Origin: JAFGOM01 sp964428385
GTDB taxonomy: Archaea > Halobacteriota > Methanomicrobia > Methanomicrobiales > Methanospirillaceae
Assembly: GCA_964428385.1 (NCBI GenBank)
Contig: CAYRYR010000001.1
Span: 1-64,000 of the forward strand
Reading direction: 5' to 3'
Length of the DNA stretch: 64,000 nt
The first letter of the stretch is position 1. Each line of letters starts with the position of its first letter. This document shows, one piece after another, positions 1 to 9,906 of the stretch. Position numbers and translations under genes: made by a program. The notes under the pieces were generated by a model, which saw nothing but the letters and a program-made list of their open reading frames with translations, did no database searches and had not been told where the DNA came from.

Positions 1-2512
1 AACACAAACCAATCTCCTTTCTGTACCAATGAACACTCAATCAGGAAAATATCAGATTCTAGGAATTATTAATCCAGTCCTTGAGTCATCTGATTCTGAT
101 ACTAATAACAATCGCATCATTACAAAGGATTATGTACTTCTGGGTGATGAGAAAGAGGATGCAAAAACCACTCCTGTGACTGGTCCTATTGTCATAAAAG
201 AAGCGGGTGTCTATGAAATAAAGGACGACTTTATCTGTGGAAAGATGTATGCCGTTGAAATTCAGTCATCAGGGGTAACCATTGATGGAGGAGGCCATAC
301 TATTACCGGTGTCAATAACAGGGCTTCATGTGGGGTGTATGTAAATGGAAAAAACCCCCTGCAGGATATTACCATTAAAAACCTCAATCTGATACGATTT
401 GGTGATGGTATCTGGTTGTATGAAGTCAGGGATAGTATGGTATCTGGTTGTTCAATTAGTCAGAATGATGACGCAGGGATTCGTCTGGATAAGTCACTCA
501 ACAATATCATTCTAAATAATATTATTATTGAAAATAAACAGGGAGTAGGGTTATTCCAGTCTCAATCAAATGATATCTATAATAATTACCTTGCAAATCA
601 GTACAATGTGATAATCCCTGAAAAACAGAATAATTTCTGGAACACCACAAAGCAGAGTGGTCAGTCAGTCACTGGTGGTACAATCATTGGTGGGAATGTA
701 TGGGTCAATCCTGATGGTACCGGGTTTTCTAAGACGGTCCCTGATTTGGATAGTGATGGTATTGGAGACATTCCCTATGCCATTGATGCTGATAATATTG
801 ATTATCTTCCACTTAAAATTAAATCAGAATTACAATCGGTTCAGTCTCTTCCTTTAGAACAATATGAGCCTGAGGTGAATCAGTCTCCAGATGTGTCAGT
901 CCCTCCTGCTGTGGATAGTGGTGCACCTGCTGAAGGTTCCGGATTACTGGTTTCTGATATCAGGGCTGTCAGTGTGCAGGTAGATGACAAGAGTGTTTTT
1001 GGTTCAACCCTCTCTCTCACCGGTGAGCTTGAAAATTCGGGAACGAAAGATACCGATGTATGTACTATCTGCTTCTATCTCTCAAAAGATAGGTATAGCG
1101 ATGAAAATGACTATTTTGCAGGAGTAGAAACCATTCCCTCATTATCTCCAGAGGAAATGGTCACCATACCACATACCATGGATATTCCATCTGATATTGA
1201 GAACGGACTCTATTATATTATAATGGTTGCTGATGCATCGCAGATTCTCTCTGAGAGCGATGAGACAAATAATAAGGCTGTAACAGCAGGTCAGATCAAG
1301 ATACAACAGAATGGATTAGAAGATTATATCTTAAAACAAGGGATATACGGACCAAAAGATAGTGTGACTCAGAATATGATTCCTGTCATAATTGAGGAAA
1401 TACCTGTTTTACCTGAAGAGGAGACTCAGAAATCAATATCAGAAAATGAAAATAGAACTATAGAGATAACCCAAATACAGGATGATACCATAGAATCAGT
1501 TACATATTCTAAAGAGGATCCTGTGAACCATGAGGAAAAGATAATTCCTGATTATGAGTTAGAAACAGGAACTACTGCTGACATTCCTCTGGTTCAGGAA
1601 CAGTACCAAAAAGAAACGGTACGTTCTCCATTACCTGAATCTGATACGATAGCAGCTGATATTGTAGCAACCGGAATCCGGACGGTGACAACCGGCATTA
1701 TTGGTGATTCCATCGTAGTGGAGGGTTATGTACAGAATCTCGGAAATCAGGCCTCTGATTCATATCATGTTGCGTACTTCCTTTCTGAAGATACAAAACT
1801 GGATGGAAACGATTCTCGTATTGGCTCTTCAATATCGCGTCCTATCAACCCTGGGTGCCAGAGTTCGATATCTTATGCAGATTTTATTCCCAAAAATGTG
1901 ATTTCCGGAATGTATTACGTTGCGATGCAGGCAGATTCAGGCCAGAATATACGGGAAGGAGATGAGAAGAACAATGTGTGCTGGACCGATGCTCCAATAT
2001 TTTTTTCTGAAAAAGAAAAAACCGGTCCATCCATCATTGATCCTGTCTACCAGGAACTATATGAGACACGAAATGAGTCTGTTAGTGTTGGAGTAGGAGA
2101 AAAGCTATTCACAAATGATGTACCAGCTGCTTCGATTGGGGGAATTCCCCTTAATATTGTGAATAAGGCAATGCAGGTATCGATACAAGCAGCTCCTATG
2201 AATGTGCATAGTGGTGATCGCATTACAATGAATGGCTGGATAACAAATGCTGAACTTGCACACCAAACGGTCTGGATTACGTATTATCTCTCAACTGATA
2301 CCATAATGAGTTCTGAAGATATTGTATTAGGATCAGCACATCATACCTTTATGCTTCCTGGTGAAACGGCACCAAATACCATTCTTGCTTTCATCCCATC
2401 AGATATCAAAACCGGATATTATTACATTATTGGTGTTGTGACAACAGAAAACGTAAACGGAAGTAAAAAAGATTATGCCGTGGCAGCAACAGAAAAAATA
2501 ATAATATTTTAA
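1..2512 (+). CDS. Beta-helix (NosD-like) plus three CARDB domains, surface protein, 5' partial
   Basis: This is a probable extracellular or envelope protein. The first ATG is at 29, but the frame stays open to the window edge and no signal peptide follows that ATG, so the true start almost certainly lies upstream. Counting from that Met, residues about 60-200 form a right-handed parallel beta-helix with NosD/PbH1-type repeats (GVTIDGGGHTITG near 84). A calcium-loop-like stretch, DLDSDGIGD, lies near 240. Three CARDB adhesion-type domains follow at about 305-421, 537-660 and 714-827, with an acidic low-complexity linker between the first two. Such modular proteins are common on Methanomicrobiales cell surfaces and probably act in adhesion or envelope structure; the ligand is unknown. 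The domain call is good and the function is inferred. Confidence 0.8.
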   Translation, partial: TQTNLLSVPMNTQSGKYQILGIINPVLESSDSDTNNNRIITKDYVLLGDEKEDAKTTPVTGPIVIKEAGVYEIKDDFICGKMYAVEIQSSGVTIDGGGHTITGVNNRASCGVYVNGKNPLQDITIKNLNLIRFGDGIWLYEVRDSMVSGCSISQNDDAGIRLDKSLNNIILNNIIIENKQGVGLFQSQSNDIYNNYLANQYNVIIPEKQNNFWNTTKQSGQSVTGGTIIGGNVWVNPDGTGFSKTVPDLDSDGIGDIPYAIDADNIDYLPLKIKSELQSVQSLPLEQYEPEVNQSPDVSVPPAVDSGAPAEGSGLLVSDIRAVSVQVDDKSVFGSTLSLTGELENSGTKDTDVCTICFYLSKDRYSDENDYFAGVETIPSLSPEEMVTIPHTMDIPSDIENGLYYIIMVADASQILSESDETNNKAVTAGQIKIQQNGLEDYILKQGIYGPKDSVTQNMIPVIIEEIPVLPEEETQKSISENENRTIEITQIQDDTIESVTYSKEDPVNHEEKIIPDYELETGTTADIPLVQEQYQKETVRSPLPESDTIAADIVATGIRTVTTGIIGDSIVVEGYVQNLGNQASDSYHVAYFLSEDTKLDGNDSRIGSSISRPINPGCQSSISYADFIPKNVISGMYYVAMQADSGQNIREGDEKNNVCWTDAPIFFSEKEKTGPSIIDPVYQELYETRNESVSVGVGEKLFTNDVPAASIGGIPLNIVNKAMQVSIQAAPMNVHSGDRITMNGWITNAELAHQTVWITYYLSTDTIMSSEDIVLGSAHHTFMLPGETAPNTILAFIPSDIKTGYYYIIGVVTTENVNGSKKDYAVAATEKIIIF

Positions 2513-2517
2513 TGAAA

Positions 2518-3093
2518 TTACTCTTTCTTTTCCAGCCCTGTAAGGGTGATATCAAATGTCAGATCCTTTCCAGAAAGCGGATGGTTCTGATCGATAGTAA
2601 CATTTCCATTAGCAATCTGTAGGACCTGTACTTCCATAAATCCGTTCCAGAGTTTATCACCTGGTTTAACCTCAACACCATCAGGTAGCTGAATATTCTC
2701 GATTGGTATCTCTACAATGAGTTCATCCATTCGTGGTCCATATGCATCCTCTGATCCAATGGTGAATGTCTTGTTCTCATATTGTTTCATACCATAAATA
2801 GCCTGTTCAAATCCTGGAATCATGGTTCCATCACCAAGCGTAAACATAAGTGGCCCTCTTCCTACTGAAGAGTCAAATACTTCGCCATTGTCCAGTCTTC
2901 CGGTATAATCGACAGTAACATTGTCACCAGCCTGTGCTGCAGATGGATCGGTAAACAGTTCTGGGTTTACATTAGCACCTGGAAGTGTTGTTGTAGAAGG
3001 TTCTGCAGGTCCCGTACCGGTACATCCGGCTGATATGATACAACCTACAGCTGCAATCAAAATTGCAATGGAGAGGCATATCTTTCGGTTCAT
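2518..3093 (-). CDS. FKBP-type peptidyl-prolyl cis-trans isomerase, lipoprotein
   Basis: This is a predicted extracytoplasmic proline isomerase and folding chaperone. I place the start at the ATG giving MNRKICLS (the open frame reaches 3114), because a hydrophobic signal peptide and a lipobox-like SAGC follow directly, which implies lipid anchoring. The FKBP domain begins with VTVDYTGRLDNGEVFDSS, continues through IPGFEQAIYGM, and carries an insert-in-flap segment (EDAYGPR onward) as in SlyD-like FKBPs. The C-terminal NHPLSGKDLTF stretch is the standard end of this family. It is convergent with the preceding surface-protein gene, with only 5 bases between stops, and probably helps fold exported proteins. 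Confidence 0.9.
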   Translation of the reverse strand: MNRKICLSIAILIAAVGCIISAGCTGTGPAEPSTTTLPGANVNPELFTDPSAAQAGDNVTVDYTGRLDNGEVFDSSVGRGPLMFTLGDGTMIPGFEQAIYGMKQYENKTFTIGSEDAYGPRMDELIVEIPIENIQLPDGVEVKPGDKLWNGFMEVQVLQIANGNVTIDQNHPLSGKDLTFDITLTGLEKKE

Positions 3094-3174
3094 GTGGGTA
3101 GACATTCTGAACATCTCAGAAGAGTTGATCCGGTACTAGATTAAAGGATATGGAACCGATTGGATCTGATAGCT

Positions 3175-4284
3175 CTACCATGAAGAAATCGTGGGATTGA
3201 GCAGTATATCGTGGTCGAGGTCAGATAAGGCAACAGCTCCGAGCGCTCCGATTATGCCTCTCCTGCCATAGGTAAAGATATGTTGTGCATCTGCAAGACT
3301 TCTTGCATACGAATCAGTCACGATGCCGTTGCGTACCTGACGGCCATACTCTTTTAGTTCATCGGTAAGTAAAAATCCGGTTTTAATGGCAATACCCCAG
3401 GAATCTGACAGCGAGGCATCAGACACAAATTGAACTATTTTATTCTGGATCTCAATAAGACGACTTGGTTCTATCGCAATGTCTATCCTGCTACAGGAAT
3501 TGCCACCTGTCTTATAAGGTACACCAGAAAAGAGCATGGCAACATGGTGCCCTATAGGGTAACATGTTGGAATTGAACTAATATATTGCAAGAGGGCCAG
3601 GGCAAGAGCAAAAGTGGCTCCTCCTTCCTCACTGTCGGTATCGTCAACACCAATGGCAAGATGGAGAAGCCCCCTGGTTCTGATGGTTCCTTCAACAATA
3701 CTTCCTGCGTGTTCAATGATGACTTCAAGCACACCCTCAGCCTGGGCCATCATATCTGTTAATGAGTACGCTGGTCCGCCGGTACACCTGATTCGCTGGA
3801 TAACATCCTCACCATCGCACCAGATCCCGGTAATCCCTACTGCAGGGAGTGGATGAAGTCCGATTGCAACATCATCAAAACTGCCTACCTGTGCGCACTC
3901 TCTCAGGGTGGTTCCATCCCGTTCTACGCCAATCAGAGGGCCTTTGGCCAGTCGGTGATGATATGCGCAAAACGCAGCACAGGCACTACTCATACAGTCA
4001 TGAAATATCTCTATTCTGTCACCATCAACACAGGTAAAAATCCGCCGGCACGCTGTTGAAGGAAGAACACTGCGCGATGCATATCTGGCAGGTGCCCGTC
4101 CGTGAGGGGGTGCTACCTGAACAATGCACCCTTCCTTGTACAGACGTGATATCCAGTCCTGAGAGGTACTCCTGGGTGCTGATGCACAATTCTGTATATC
4201 CTGCACAGTAAACGATCCGTGTTCGATCGTCATCTGACACATTAACTGCAGGTACTGCCGTCTTCTCTCAATTAATCCATGCAT
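3175..4284 (-). CDS. DDTD-motif protein, probable methanogenesis marker protein 11, with N-terminal HTH
   Basis: The 369-residue protein has an N-terminal segment (about 1-70) that reads like a winged helix-turn-helix. A core domain follows from about RRIFTCVDGDRIEIF, with a GVDDTDSEEGGAT motif near 217. The DDTD signature is shared with TiaS, the archaeal tRNA-Ile2 agmatinylcytidine synthetase, and with the methanogen-restricted marker family MMP11, which the core resembles more. The role is unknown; an ATP- or nucleotide-binding activity is plausible. Its start overlaps the end of the homoserine dehydrogenase gene by 13 bases, so the two are probably translated together. The family assignment is from memory of motifs. 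A TiaS-like enzyme is the alternative. Confidence 0.65.
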   Translation of the reverse strand: MHGLIERRRQYLQLMCQMTIEHGSFTVQDIQNCASAPRSTSQDWISRLYKEGCIVQVAPPHGRAPARYASRSVLPSTACRRIFTCVDGDRIEIFHDCMSSACAAFCAYHHRLAKGPLIGVERDGTTLRECAQVGSFDDVAIGLHPLPAVGITGIWCDGEDVIQRIRCTGGPAYSLTDMMAQAEGVLEVIIEHAGSIVEGTIRTRGLLHLAIGVDDTDSEEGGATFALALALLQYISSIPTCYPIGHHVAMLFSGVPYKTGGNSCSRIDIAIEPSRLIEIQNKIVQFVSDASLSDSWGIAIKTGFLLTDELKEYGRQVRNGIVTDSYARSLADAQHIFTYGRRGIIGALGAVALSDLDHDILLNPTISSW

Positions 4285-5255
4285 TGCTCGTTACGAATGT
4301 AGAGGATATCTCCAAGTATAGCACTTGCTGTCTCGATTGAACCGGCTCCTTTTCCGATAAACGTCAGTTCACCTGCCATATCTGTAGAGATGGTTATCGC
4401 ATTTAACGACCCTTTGACAACCAGTGGATGATTTTTAGGAATGATTCGGGGTGATATCCGGAAAAGATCTTTTTTTGGAACGATCTCACCAATGAGTCTG
4501 ATAGTGCATTCCTGGTGTTCTGCAAGTCTGAGTGCATCGTCAGTAAGGAGGTCAATACCTGTTATCTCAACATCGTCCAGACTGATGTTTTTTCCAAATA
4601 CGGTATTCGCAAGGATGACAAGTTTTATTCCGGCATCAATACCCTTAACATCATATGTTGGATCCGCTTCAGCATAGCCAAGCTCCCGCGCTTCAGCGAG
4701 TGCCTGTTTATAACTAAGTCCCTCTTCTGCCATCCGCGTCAGGATATAATTACATGTTCCATTGAGGACACCGTACAATGCAGTAATCGTGTTTCCAAGC
4801 AGATCATGCTGCATTGCATGAAGAATTGGAATTGCACCGGCAACGGTTGCTTCGTATCGTATCTGAACTCCTTTATCCTGGGCCAGGCTCTGTAATTCAT
4901 TGAAATATAATGCGACAGGTCCCTTATTCGAGGTAACCACATGAGCACCCCGTCCTAGTGCTCTCTTGATATACCCGTATGCCGGTTCTCCTGAATTGGC
5001 ATCGGTAGGAGTTACTTCAACCAGGAGATCATAGGACGCCGTGGCAATCACATCGTCAGCGGTAAGAGAGGGATCTCCACATATTCCAGTCTCTTTTTTT
5101 GTGGTAAGAACAGTTCTGATATCGATTCCATCCTCTTTGATGCAGGCACTCTTTGAATCAGCAACCCCGGTTACTATCAGTCCTAATTTTTTCTCGGCAA
5201 TGGTCTCTAATATTCCCTTTCCAACAGCACCAAGTCCGAGGATTACAATTTTCAT
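4272..5255 (-). CDS. hom: Homoserine dehydrogenase
   Basis: The enzyme reduces aspartate semialdehyde to homoserine in the threonine/methionine branch. The 327-residue protein starts with a Rossmann fold (GLGAVGKGI at about 7-15). It contains the substrate-domain stretches TSNKGPVA and YEATVAGAIPI, and GTCNYILTRM followed by the GYAEADPTYDVKGIDAGIK region with catalytic acidic and lysine residues. It has no C-terminal ACT domain of its own. Instead a separate ACT protein is encoded directly upstream and overlaps it by 4 bases (ATGA), so regulation by an amino-acid ligand probably occurs in trans. Downstream it overlaps the DDTD-protein gene. Confidence 0.95.
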   Translation of the reverse strand: MKIVILGLGAVGKGILETIAEKKLGLIVTGVADSKSACIKEDGIDIRTVLTTKKETGICGDPSLTADDVIATASYDLLVEVTPTDANSGEPAYGYIKRALGRGAHVVTSNKGPVALYFNELQSLAQDKGVQIRYEATVAGAIPILHAMQHDLLGNTITALYGVLNGTCNYILTRMAEEGLSYKQALAEARELGYAEADPTYDVKGIDAGIKLVILANTVFGKNISLDDVEITGIDLLTDDALRLAEHQECTIRLIGEIVPKKDLFRISPRIIPKNHPLVVKGSLNAITISTDMAGELTFIGKGAGSIETASAILGDILYIRNEQCMD

Positions 5256-5755
5256 CGTGTCTCCTCCAGAGGTTCGATGAGAAGGAAGCCCTTTTTTTCT
5301 GCCACTTTTCTGAGTATTTCCAGAGCGTGTTCCATATCCTGCCTGGTAACGGATCGAATCATTAATTGTGCTGATGATCGCTCTTCAATGGCTGGCATAG
5401 CCATATTCATATGAGTTATCTCTGCATATCCTGTTCCATCTATCTGATCAATCGTGTCTGCAAGGTCGGTATGTACCAGGTGCCCTATGAGGATTACTGA
5501 TAACCGGTACGAAAACCGTTCCTGCCCGATCTTCAGTACATGAATTCCCCTTTCCTTAAAGAGAGTGATAAGATTTTCGAGGCGTTCCTGTGGAATTTCA
5601 ATAACTACTTCAACAGACAGGGAATCTTCTTCATTCTCCTGATCATGCTCATGAATAACAGTCTTTATATTTCCACCAATATCTGAAATTGGTGAGAGAG
5701 CTGCAACCAGGTGACCAGGAGAATCACGAATCTCAAGTTTCATCGATACCTGCAC
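5252..5755 (-). CDS. ACT-domain amino-acid-binding regulatory protein
   Basis: This 167-residue cytoplasmic protein has an N-terminal ACT fold beginning MKLEIRDSPGHLVAAL and a second ACT-like half around residues 80-165. It has no catalytic domain. The annotated start is a GTG preceded by GGAGATGA; an in-frame ATG four codons later is an alternative. It is the first gene of a three-gene operon (ACT, homoserine dehydrogenase, DDTD protein) and overlaps the next by 4 bases. The likely role is sensing threonine or another amino acid and controlling homoserine dehydrogenase. That role is inferred from position and family. Confidence 0.8.
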   Translation of the reverse strand: MQVSMKLEIRDSPGHLVAALSPISDIGGNIKTVIHEHDQENEEDSLSVEVVIEIPQERLENLITLFKERGIHVLKIGQERFSYRLSVILIGHLVHTDLADTIDQIDGTGYAEITHMNMAMPAIEERSSAQLMIRSVTRQDMEHALEILRKVAEKKGFLLIEPLEETR

Positions 5756-5938
5756 GGTTCATCTCCTACACTAATCTGAGATCCAATAATGGATAAGGTT
5801 CTCAGTATCGACATGGCACCTCTCATAGAGATTTCATGCAACTATTACCCGTAGATCGCTTTGTCCCACTCTGTGAGGCGTAGTACTGTTACGATGACCC
5901 GGGCACTTGTTTTGAGCAAAAGAAAGAGAATAGAACTA

Positions 5939-7243
5939 TCAGAATACTATTGGGATAGTTTCCGGGAACATGATATAGAGAAGTATCAACCCTGTAGTGA
6001 CAGTTGTAAACGTTATCAGGGCTCCTAATTTTAAAAACTGAATGAATGTGATAGATTCGCCTTCGCGCTCCATAATTCCAAGGACCACAACATTAGCAGA
6101 TGCACCGATGGCGGTAAGATTCCCCCCCAGACATGCTCCAAGTGAAAGTGCCCACCATAATGGATAGATATCAAAAGCCCCAGATACTCCCAGATCCTGA
6201 ATCAATGGTATCATGGCGGCAGTCAGGGGAATGTTATCAACAAGACCTGAAGCGATAGCTGAAAACCAGGTGATGATGAACATCGCTTCACCAGTGCCAT
6301 TGACTGAATGTATCATGACATCTGCAATTGAAGTGATAAGCCCGGTCTCGACAAGACCGCCAACCAGAATAAATAATCCTCCAAAGAAGAAGAGGGCTGG
6401 CCACTCTATCTTCTCAAGGATCAATTCAGGCGACTCTCTGCTCCAGATTAAAAGGATGGATGCACCAATAAGAGCTACTTCTGCAGGTTCAAGTCCGAGA
6501 CTGGAATGCAGAAAGAATAGAGCAATAACCAGTAGCAAAACGATTACAGATTTTGTAAAGAGAGGTTTATCCAGAATTGCAGATTTTTCATCAAGCCCGT
6601 TTATTGCATGTGCTATTGTTTTTTGGTCATCTGCACTTATTTTCAGTTCTTTTCCATAGAGCGCATAGAGAATTATGAGAACAACGACCATATCCACAAT
6701 GGCAATCGGCCCCATAACAGTAAGAAAATCATTAAAACCGAGTCCTGATGCAGATGCTATCATAATATTTGGCGGATCACCAATGAGCGTTGCAGCCCCC
6801 CCGATGTTTGACGCAAAAATCTCAGATATCAGGAATGGAAGCGGATTGATATTCATCAGCCTGGAGATGGTCAGGATCATTGGTGTCATTAAAAGAACGG
6901 TGGTAACATTATCCAAAAATGCACTTGAAACAGCAGTTACGATGGCAAATAAAAACAGCACATATATAGGATTTCCTTTCGCTGCTTTTCCGGTAATAAT
7001 GGCAATATATTCAAAAAGACCACTATTACGTGAGGTATTCACAATTATCATCATTCCCATCAGAAGAAAGATGGTTCCAAAATCAATGTGATGAAGTACC
7101 TGGTCCCAGGAGAGGATCCCAAATAGGATAAGGACAGATGCACCTGCCATTGCACAGACCGCGCGATGAATCCGTTCATCTACGATGAGGGCATATGTTA
7201 CAATAAAGACGAGCAGGGCAATTATTTCAGGAGTAAAAACCAT
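5939..7243 (-). CDS. ArsB/NhaD/SLC13-type ion permease
   Basis: The 434-residue integral membrane protein has about 11-12 hydrophobic segments. The SLC13/ArsB-like features include the FLDNVTTVLLMTPMIL stretch, the IGDPPNIMIASASG loop, and the C-terminal half-repeat LVDNIPLTAAMIPL with LGGNLTAIGASANV. These paired asparagine-containing loops are typical of the ion transporter superfamily that includes ArsB, NhaD and citrate carriers. The substrate cannot be read from the sequence: arsenite, sodium/proton or a carboxylate are all possible. The gene lies 15 bases downstream of a Usp gene and is probably co-transcribed with it. Confidence 0.85.
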   Translation of the reverse strand: MVFTPEIIALLVFIVTYALIVDERIHRAVCAMAGASVLILFGILSWDQVLHHIDFGTIFLLMGMMIIVNTSRNSGLFEYIAIITGKAAKGNPIYVLFLFAIVTAVSSAFLDNVTTVLLMTPMILTISRLMNINPLPFLISEIFASNIGGAATLIGDPPNIMIASASGLGFNDFLTVMGPIAIVDMVVVLIILYALYGKELKISADDQKTIAHAINGLDEKSAILDKPLFTKSVIVLLLVIALFFLHSSLGLEPAEVALIGASILLIWSRESPELILEKIEWPALFFFGGLFILVGGLVETGLITSIADVMIHSVNGTGEAMFIITWFSAIASGLVDNIPLTAAMIPLIQDLGVSGAFDIYPLWWALSLGACLGGNLTAIGASANVVVLGIMEREGESITFIQFLKLGALITFTTVTTGLILLYIMFPETIPIVF

Positions 7244-7258
7244 GTGATTACCGCTTTA

Positions 7259-7804
7259 CTAATAAAAAAGGATTGAAATCCCTATTTCCCTGTTTATTCG
7301 AAGAGCAATGGGACTCAGTGTTTTTGAGACACTGGTATCTGTTCCGTACCGTTTTGAAAGAACCACAAGATCCTGGTCTGATGCTAAACGTATGCAATCA
7401 TCTAACTTTGATCCCGTGACAATACTGGACTGTACTGAAAAACCAGCATCATATAGCAATTCAGTCCCGATTTTAAGGAATTCTCCTGCTTTTTCTTTTT
7501 TTAATCTGGTATACTCATCTGCAGATTCAGAACCAAGTATCCGTTCAATACGTGTAATAATTTGCGTATCAATGATATAGGTCAAATGGATTGTTGCTCC
7601 GGTAAATAGATGTAATGTTGTCAGAAGATGTTGTGGTAGTCCTTCGTGCGTGTAATCAAGTGGCATGATAATATTTTTAATGGGCGATAAGGCCAGTTCT
7701 TCCTCGGTGAGCAGAAAATCACAGTAGTCACTCCTGATCTGTTCGTATTGTGATCCAATAAGATCAGAAAATTTTCTGCTCATAAGTGAGGAGTAGTATC
7801 CCAT
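7259..7804 (-). CDS. Universal stress protein (UspA) domain protein
   Basis: The 181-residue soluble protein has an N-terminal extension of about 40 residues and then the Usp fold: IKNIIMPLDYT as strand 1, IHLTYIIDT as strand 2, a helix ending in AGFSV, and DLVVLSKRYG. The last segment resembles the usual nucleotide-loop region, but the canonical GSxxxxS phosphate loop is not obvious, so ATP binding is uncertain. It sits directly upstream of the ArsB/NhaD-type permease and probably forms a two-gene operon in which the Usp domain modulates the transporter. Usp-transporter pairing is common in archaea; the functional link here is inferred. Confidence 0.8.
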   Translation of the reverse strand: MGYYSSLMSRKFSDLIGSQYEQIRSDYCDFLLTEEELALSPIKNIIMPLDYTHEGLPQHLLTTLHLFTGATIHLTYIIDTQIITRIERILGSESADEYTRLKKEKAGEFLKIGTELLYDAGFSVQSSIVTGSKLDDCIRLASDQDLVVLSKRYGTDTSVSKTLSPIALRINREIGISILFY

Positions 7805-7879
7805 AGTATTGTATAGGTATCATCGGAAAAGAAAAATATGTTGTGGATGAATCTGATATCTGAAAGAAATGGGTATTGA

Positions 7880-9727
7880 TTAGATTATAGTAAGGGGTTT
7901 TTCATTTGTCAGAGCGTTATTATCATTCTGACATTCATCCATCATGTGAGTATAATCAACAATTGCACCGATATAGTATGGTCCCGGAACCGTTGTTTTT
8001 GGAACTGTTACCCGATCGATATAACTTCCAATAATACCGGCTCCGAGTTGATAGTAATAATGTGAACCAATGAATGTATCCGATGTTTCGGTAATATTAT
8101 CCTGTGAGAGATAATATGCTACATAAAATGGTCCTGCATCAACATTTCCTGCATTTGCAACTGTTGCACGTGCACGAAATGATGAATCCCGCTTGATCTG
8201 GTTTTCTTCACACTCAACTGATAAAACGATAAGGTCTGTACCATGTTCACATCCTGGAGTTGGTTCTGGTGATATCATCGTTGGTTCAGGAGTAATGGTA
8301 CCATTTGTGATTGTCCCTGATTTATGAGGTGTTGCAAGTGTTAATGGTGCAGAAACCTGAGATATTTTATAAGATACTACACTTACATTGTGTTCCCATA
8401 CGTCATATCCAACCTGTTTTAGTACAAGATTATAGCGTCCAGGCTGGAGGTTTGTGATGGTATATGGAGTTACCCCTACTGCTGTTCCATCAAGAAATAC
8501 CATGGCTCCAAGAGGTGTGGACCCAATCATGATGGCACCTGGTATGGGTGTAGGTGCAGGTGTTACCGTTTTTGGTTGTACAGCAGATTCAGTACTGGTG
8601 AGCCGTACCGTCATGATGACTGTTCTTCCTGTGATTACATCAATTTGTCCCTGCCACTGTTGATAGCCGGGTTTGTCAAGTATCAACATATGTGTTCCTG
8701 GAGAAAGACCGGGTATTGTGGCTGGCGAAAGACCATATTGTACTCCGTCAAGAGTTATCCGGGCACCGTTTGGTATTGAACTGATAGTTATGGCTCCGGT
8801 TTCATCAGAGGGTGTTGGAGGAATAAGGGTTGGTGTTGGTACAACCACGGTTACCGGTACCCCTCCGACATTATCAGCGGCAGAGTCTTTTGTGAGGACA
8901 TGAGTTGAGTCTGCAACTGCAGCAAGGTAATAGGTACCAGGTTGAACTGAAGCAGGCATTTGAACGGTATAATTAACAAGGGAGTAGGAAATTCTTGGTA
9001 CTGAAAAGTACTGGGCAATAAATGAGTACCCAAGGTATGGATCATCTGGAGAAATGGTTGTACTCCCTGACAGGAAGTAGGAGATGTAAAAACCACCTGC
9101 TGACTGGTTTCCCTTGTTATAAATGAGGGTCTGTACAGGAAATGTACTTCCTGCTGATACCTGTTCGGGAACCCCCATCTTTACAACCGTAATATCAGGC
9201 CATTCTACTTCAGGGGTTGGTTCCGGTGTCGGACCTGCCATTGGTGTCTCAACCGGTATAGATCCTTCTTTGCCTACGATAAAGGATACTGGGCTTACAC
9301 CGGTATTATTTAGTTTGTCCGGCTCCTGAATCCAGCCTGGTGGATCAATGACAGCTCCGATATAATAGGAGCCATCACGTACTCCTGAAGGAATGGTTAG
9401 AGATGCCTGACTGATGAGTGTTTCACCTGGTCCGATTGAGAAGATATAATTGTAACCAAGATAGGTATCAGATTGATCAATCTCGAGGTCCTTTGAGAGA
9501 TAATAATAGATATAAAAGCCGGATGCACTCTCATTTCCAATATTTTGTACTGCACAGGATACCTGTACTTTGGTATGTATATCTCCGGATGAAGGTGTAA
9601 ACTCAAGTCCGGTCAGGGTAAGATCAGGCATACCCGGTGATCCACTCACTGATACAGTCAGGATCAGTATCAAGATGCACCCTGTGATAACTCCGTTTAT
9701 GAGATGGTTCACGCAATAATCCCTCAC
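7880..9727 (-). CDS. Secreted CARDB-PEGA surface protein
   Basis: The 615-residue exported protein has a signal peptide (positively charged start, then a hydrophobic stretch ending near VSVSGSPG). Domain order is CARDB at about 35-150, CARDB at about 180-298, a proline/threonine linker, PEGA at about 313-380, a second PEGA at about 397-462 (GAMIIGSTPLGAMVFLDG), another linker, and a third CARDB at about 497-615. No C-terminal membrane anchor is visible. It lies upstream, on the same strand, of the Usp/permease pair, and the next gene upstream also carries a PEGA domain. It probably belongs to the cell-surface matrix; binding partners are unknown. Confidence 0.85.
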   Translation of the reverse strand: MRDYCVNHLINGVITGCILILILTVSVSGSPGMPDLTLTGLEFTPSSGDIHTKVQVSCAVQNIGNESASGFYIYYYLSKDLEIDQSDTYLGYNYIFSIGPGETLISQASLTIPSGVRDGSYYIGAVIDPPGWIQEPDKLNNTGVSPVSFIVGKEGSIPVETPMAGPTPEPTPEVEWPDITVVKMGVPEQVSAGSTFPVQTLIYNKGNQSAGGFYISYFLSGSTTISPDDPYLGYSFIAQYFSVPRISYSLVNYTVQMPASVQPGTYYLAAVADSTHVLTKDSAADNVGGVPVTVVVPTPTLIPPTPSDETGAITISSIPNGARITLDGVQYGLSPATIPGLSPGTHMLILDKPGYQQWQGQIDVITGRTVIMTVRLTSTESAVQPKTVTPAPTPIPGAIMIGSTPLGAMVFLDGTAVGVTPYTITNLQPGRYNLVLKQVGYDVWEHNVSVVSYKISQVSAPLTLATPHKSGTITNGTITPEPTMISPEPTPGCEHGTDLIVLSVECEENQIKRDSSFRARATVANAGNVDAGPFYVAYYLSQDNITETSDTFIGSHYYYQLGAGIIGSYIDRVTVPKTTVPGPYYIGAIVDYTHMMDECQNDNNALTNEKPLTII

Positions 9728-9906
9728 ATCTATGAATTATTAGTTTACTTTGATTCCAACGATTAAAAATGTATTTGAGGTCAGATTTTTTTAGTATTTG
9801 GAGAAACTGTGGATCTTTGGAACGTTATGATGTAACTGTCATTATTGATCTGTAAATCGGTTTAGACAAAAAAAGATAAATGTCCCGTTATTATTGGTTT
9901 AATAGA

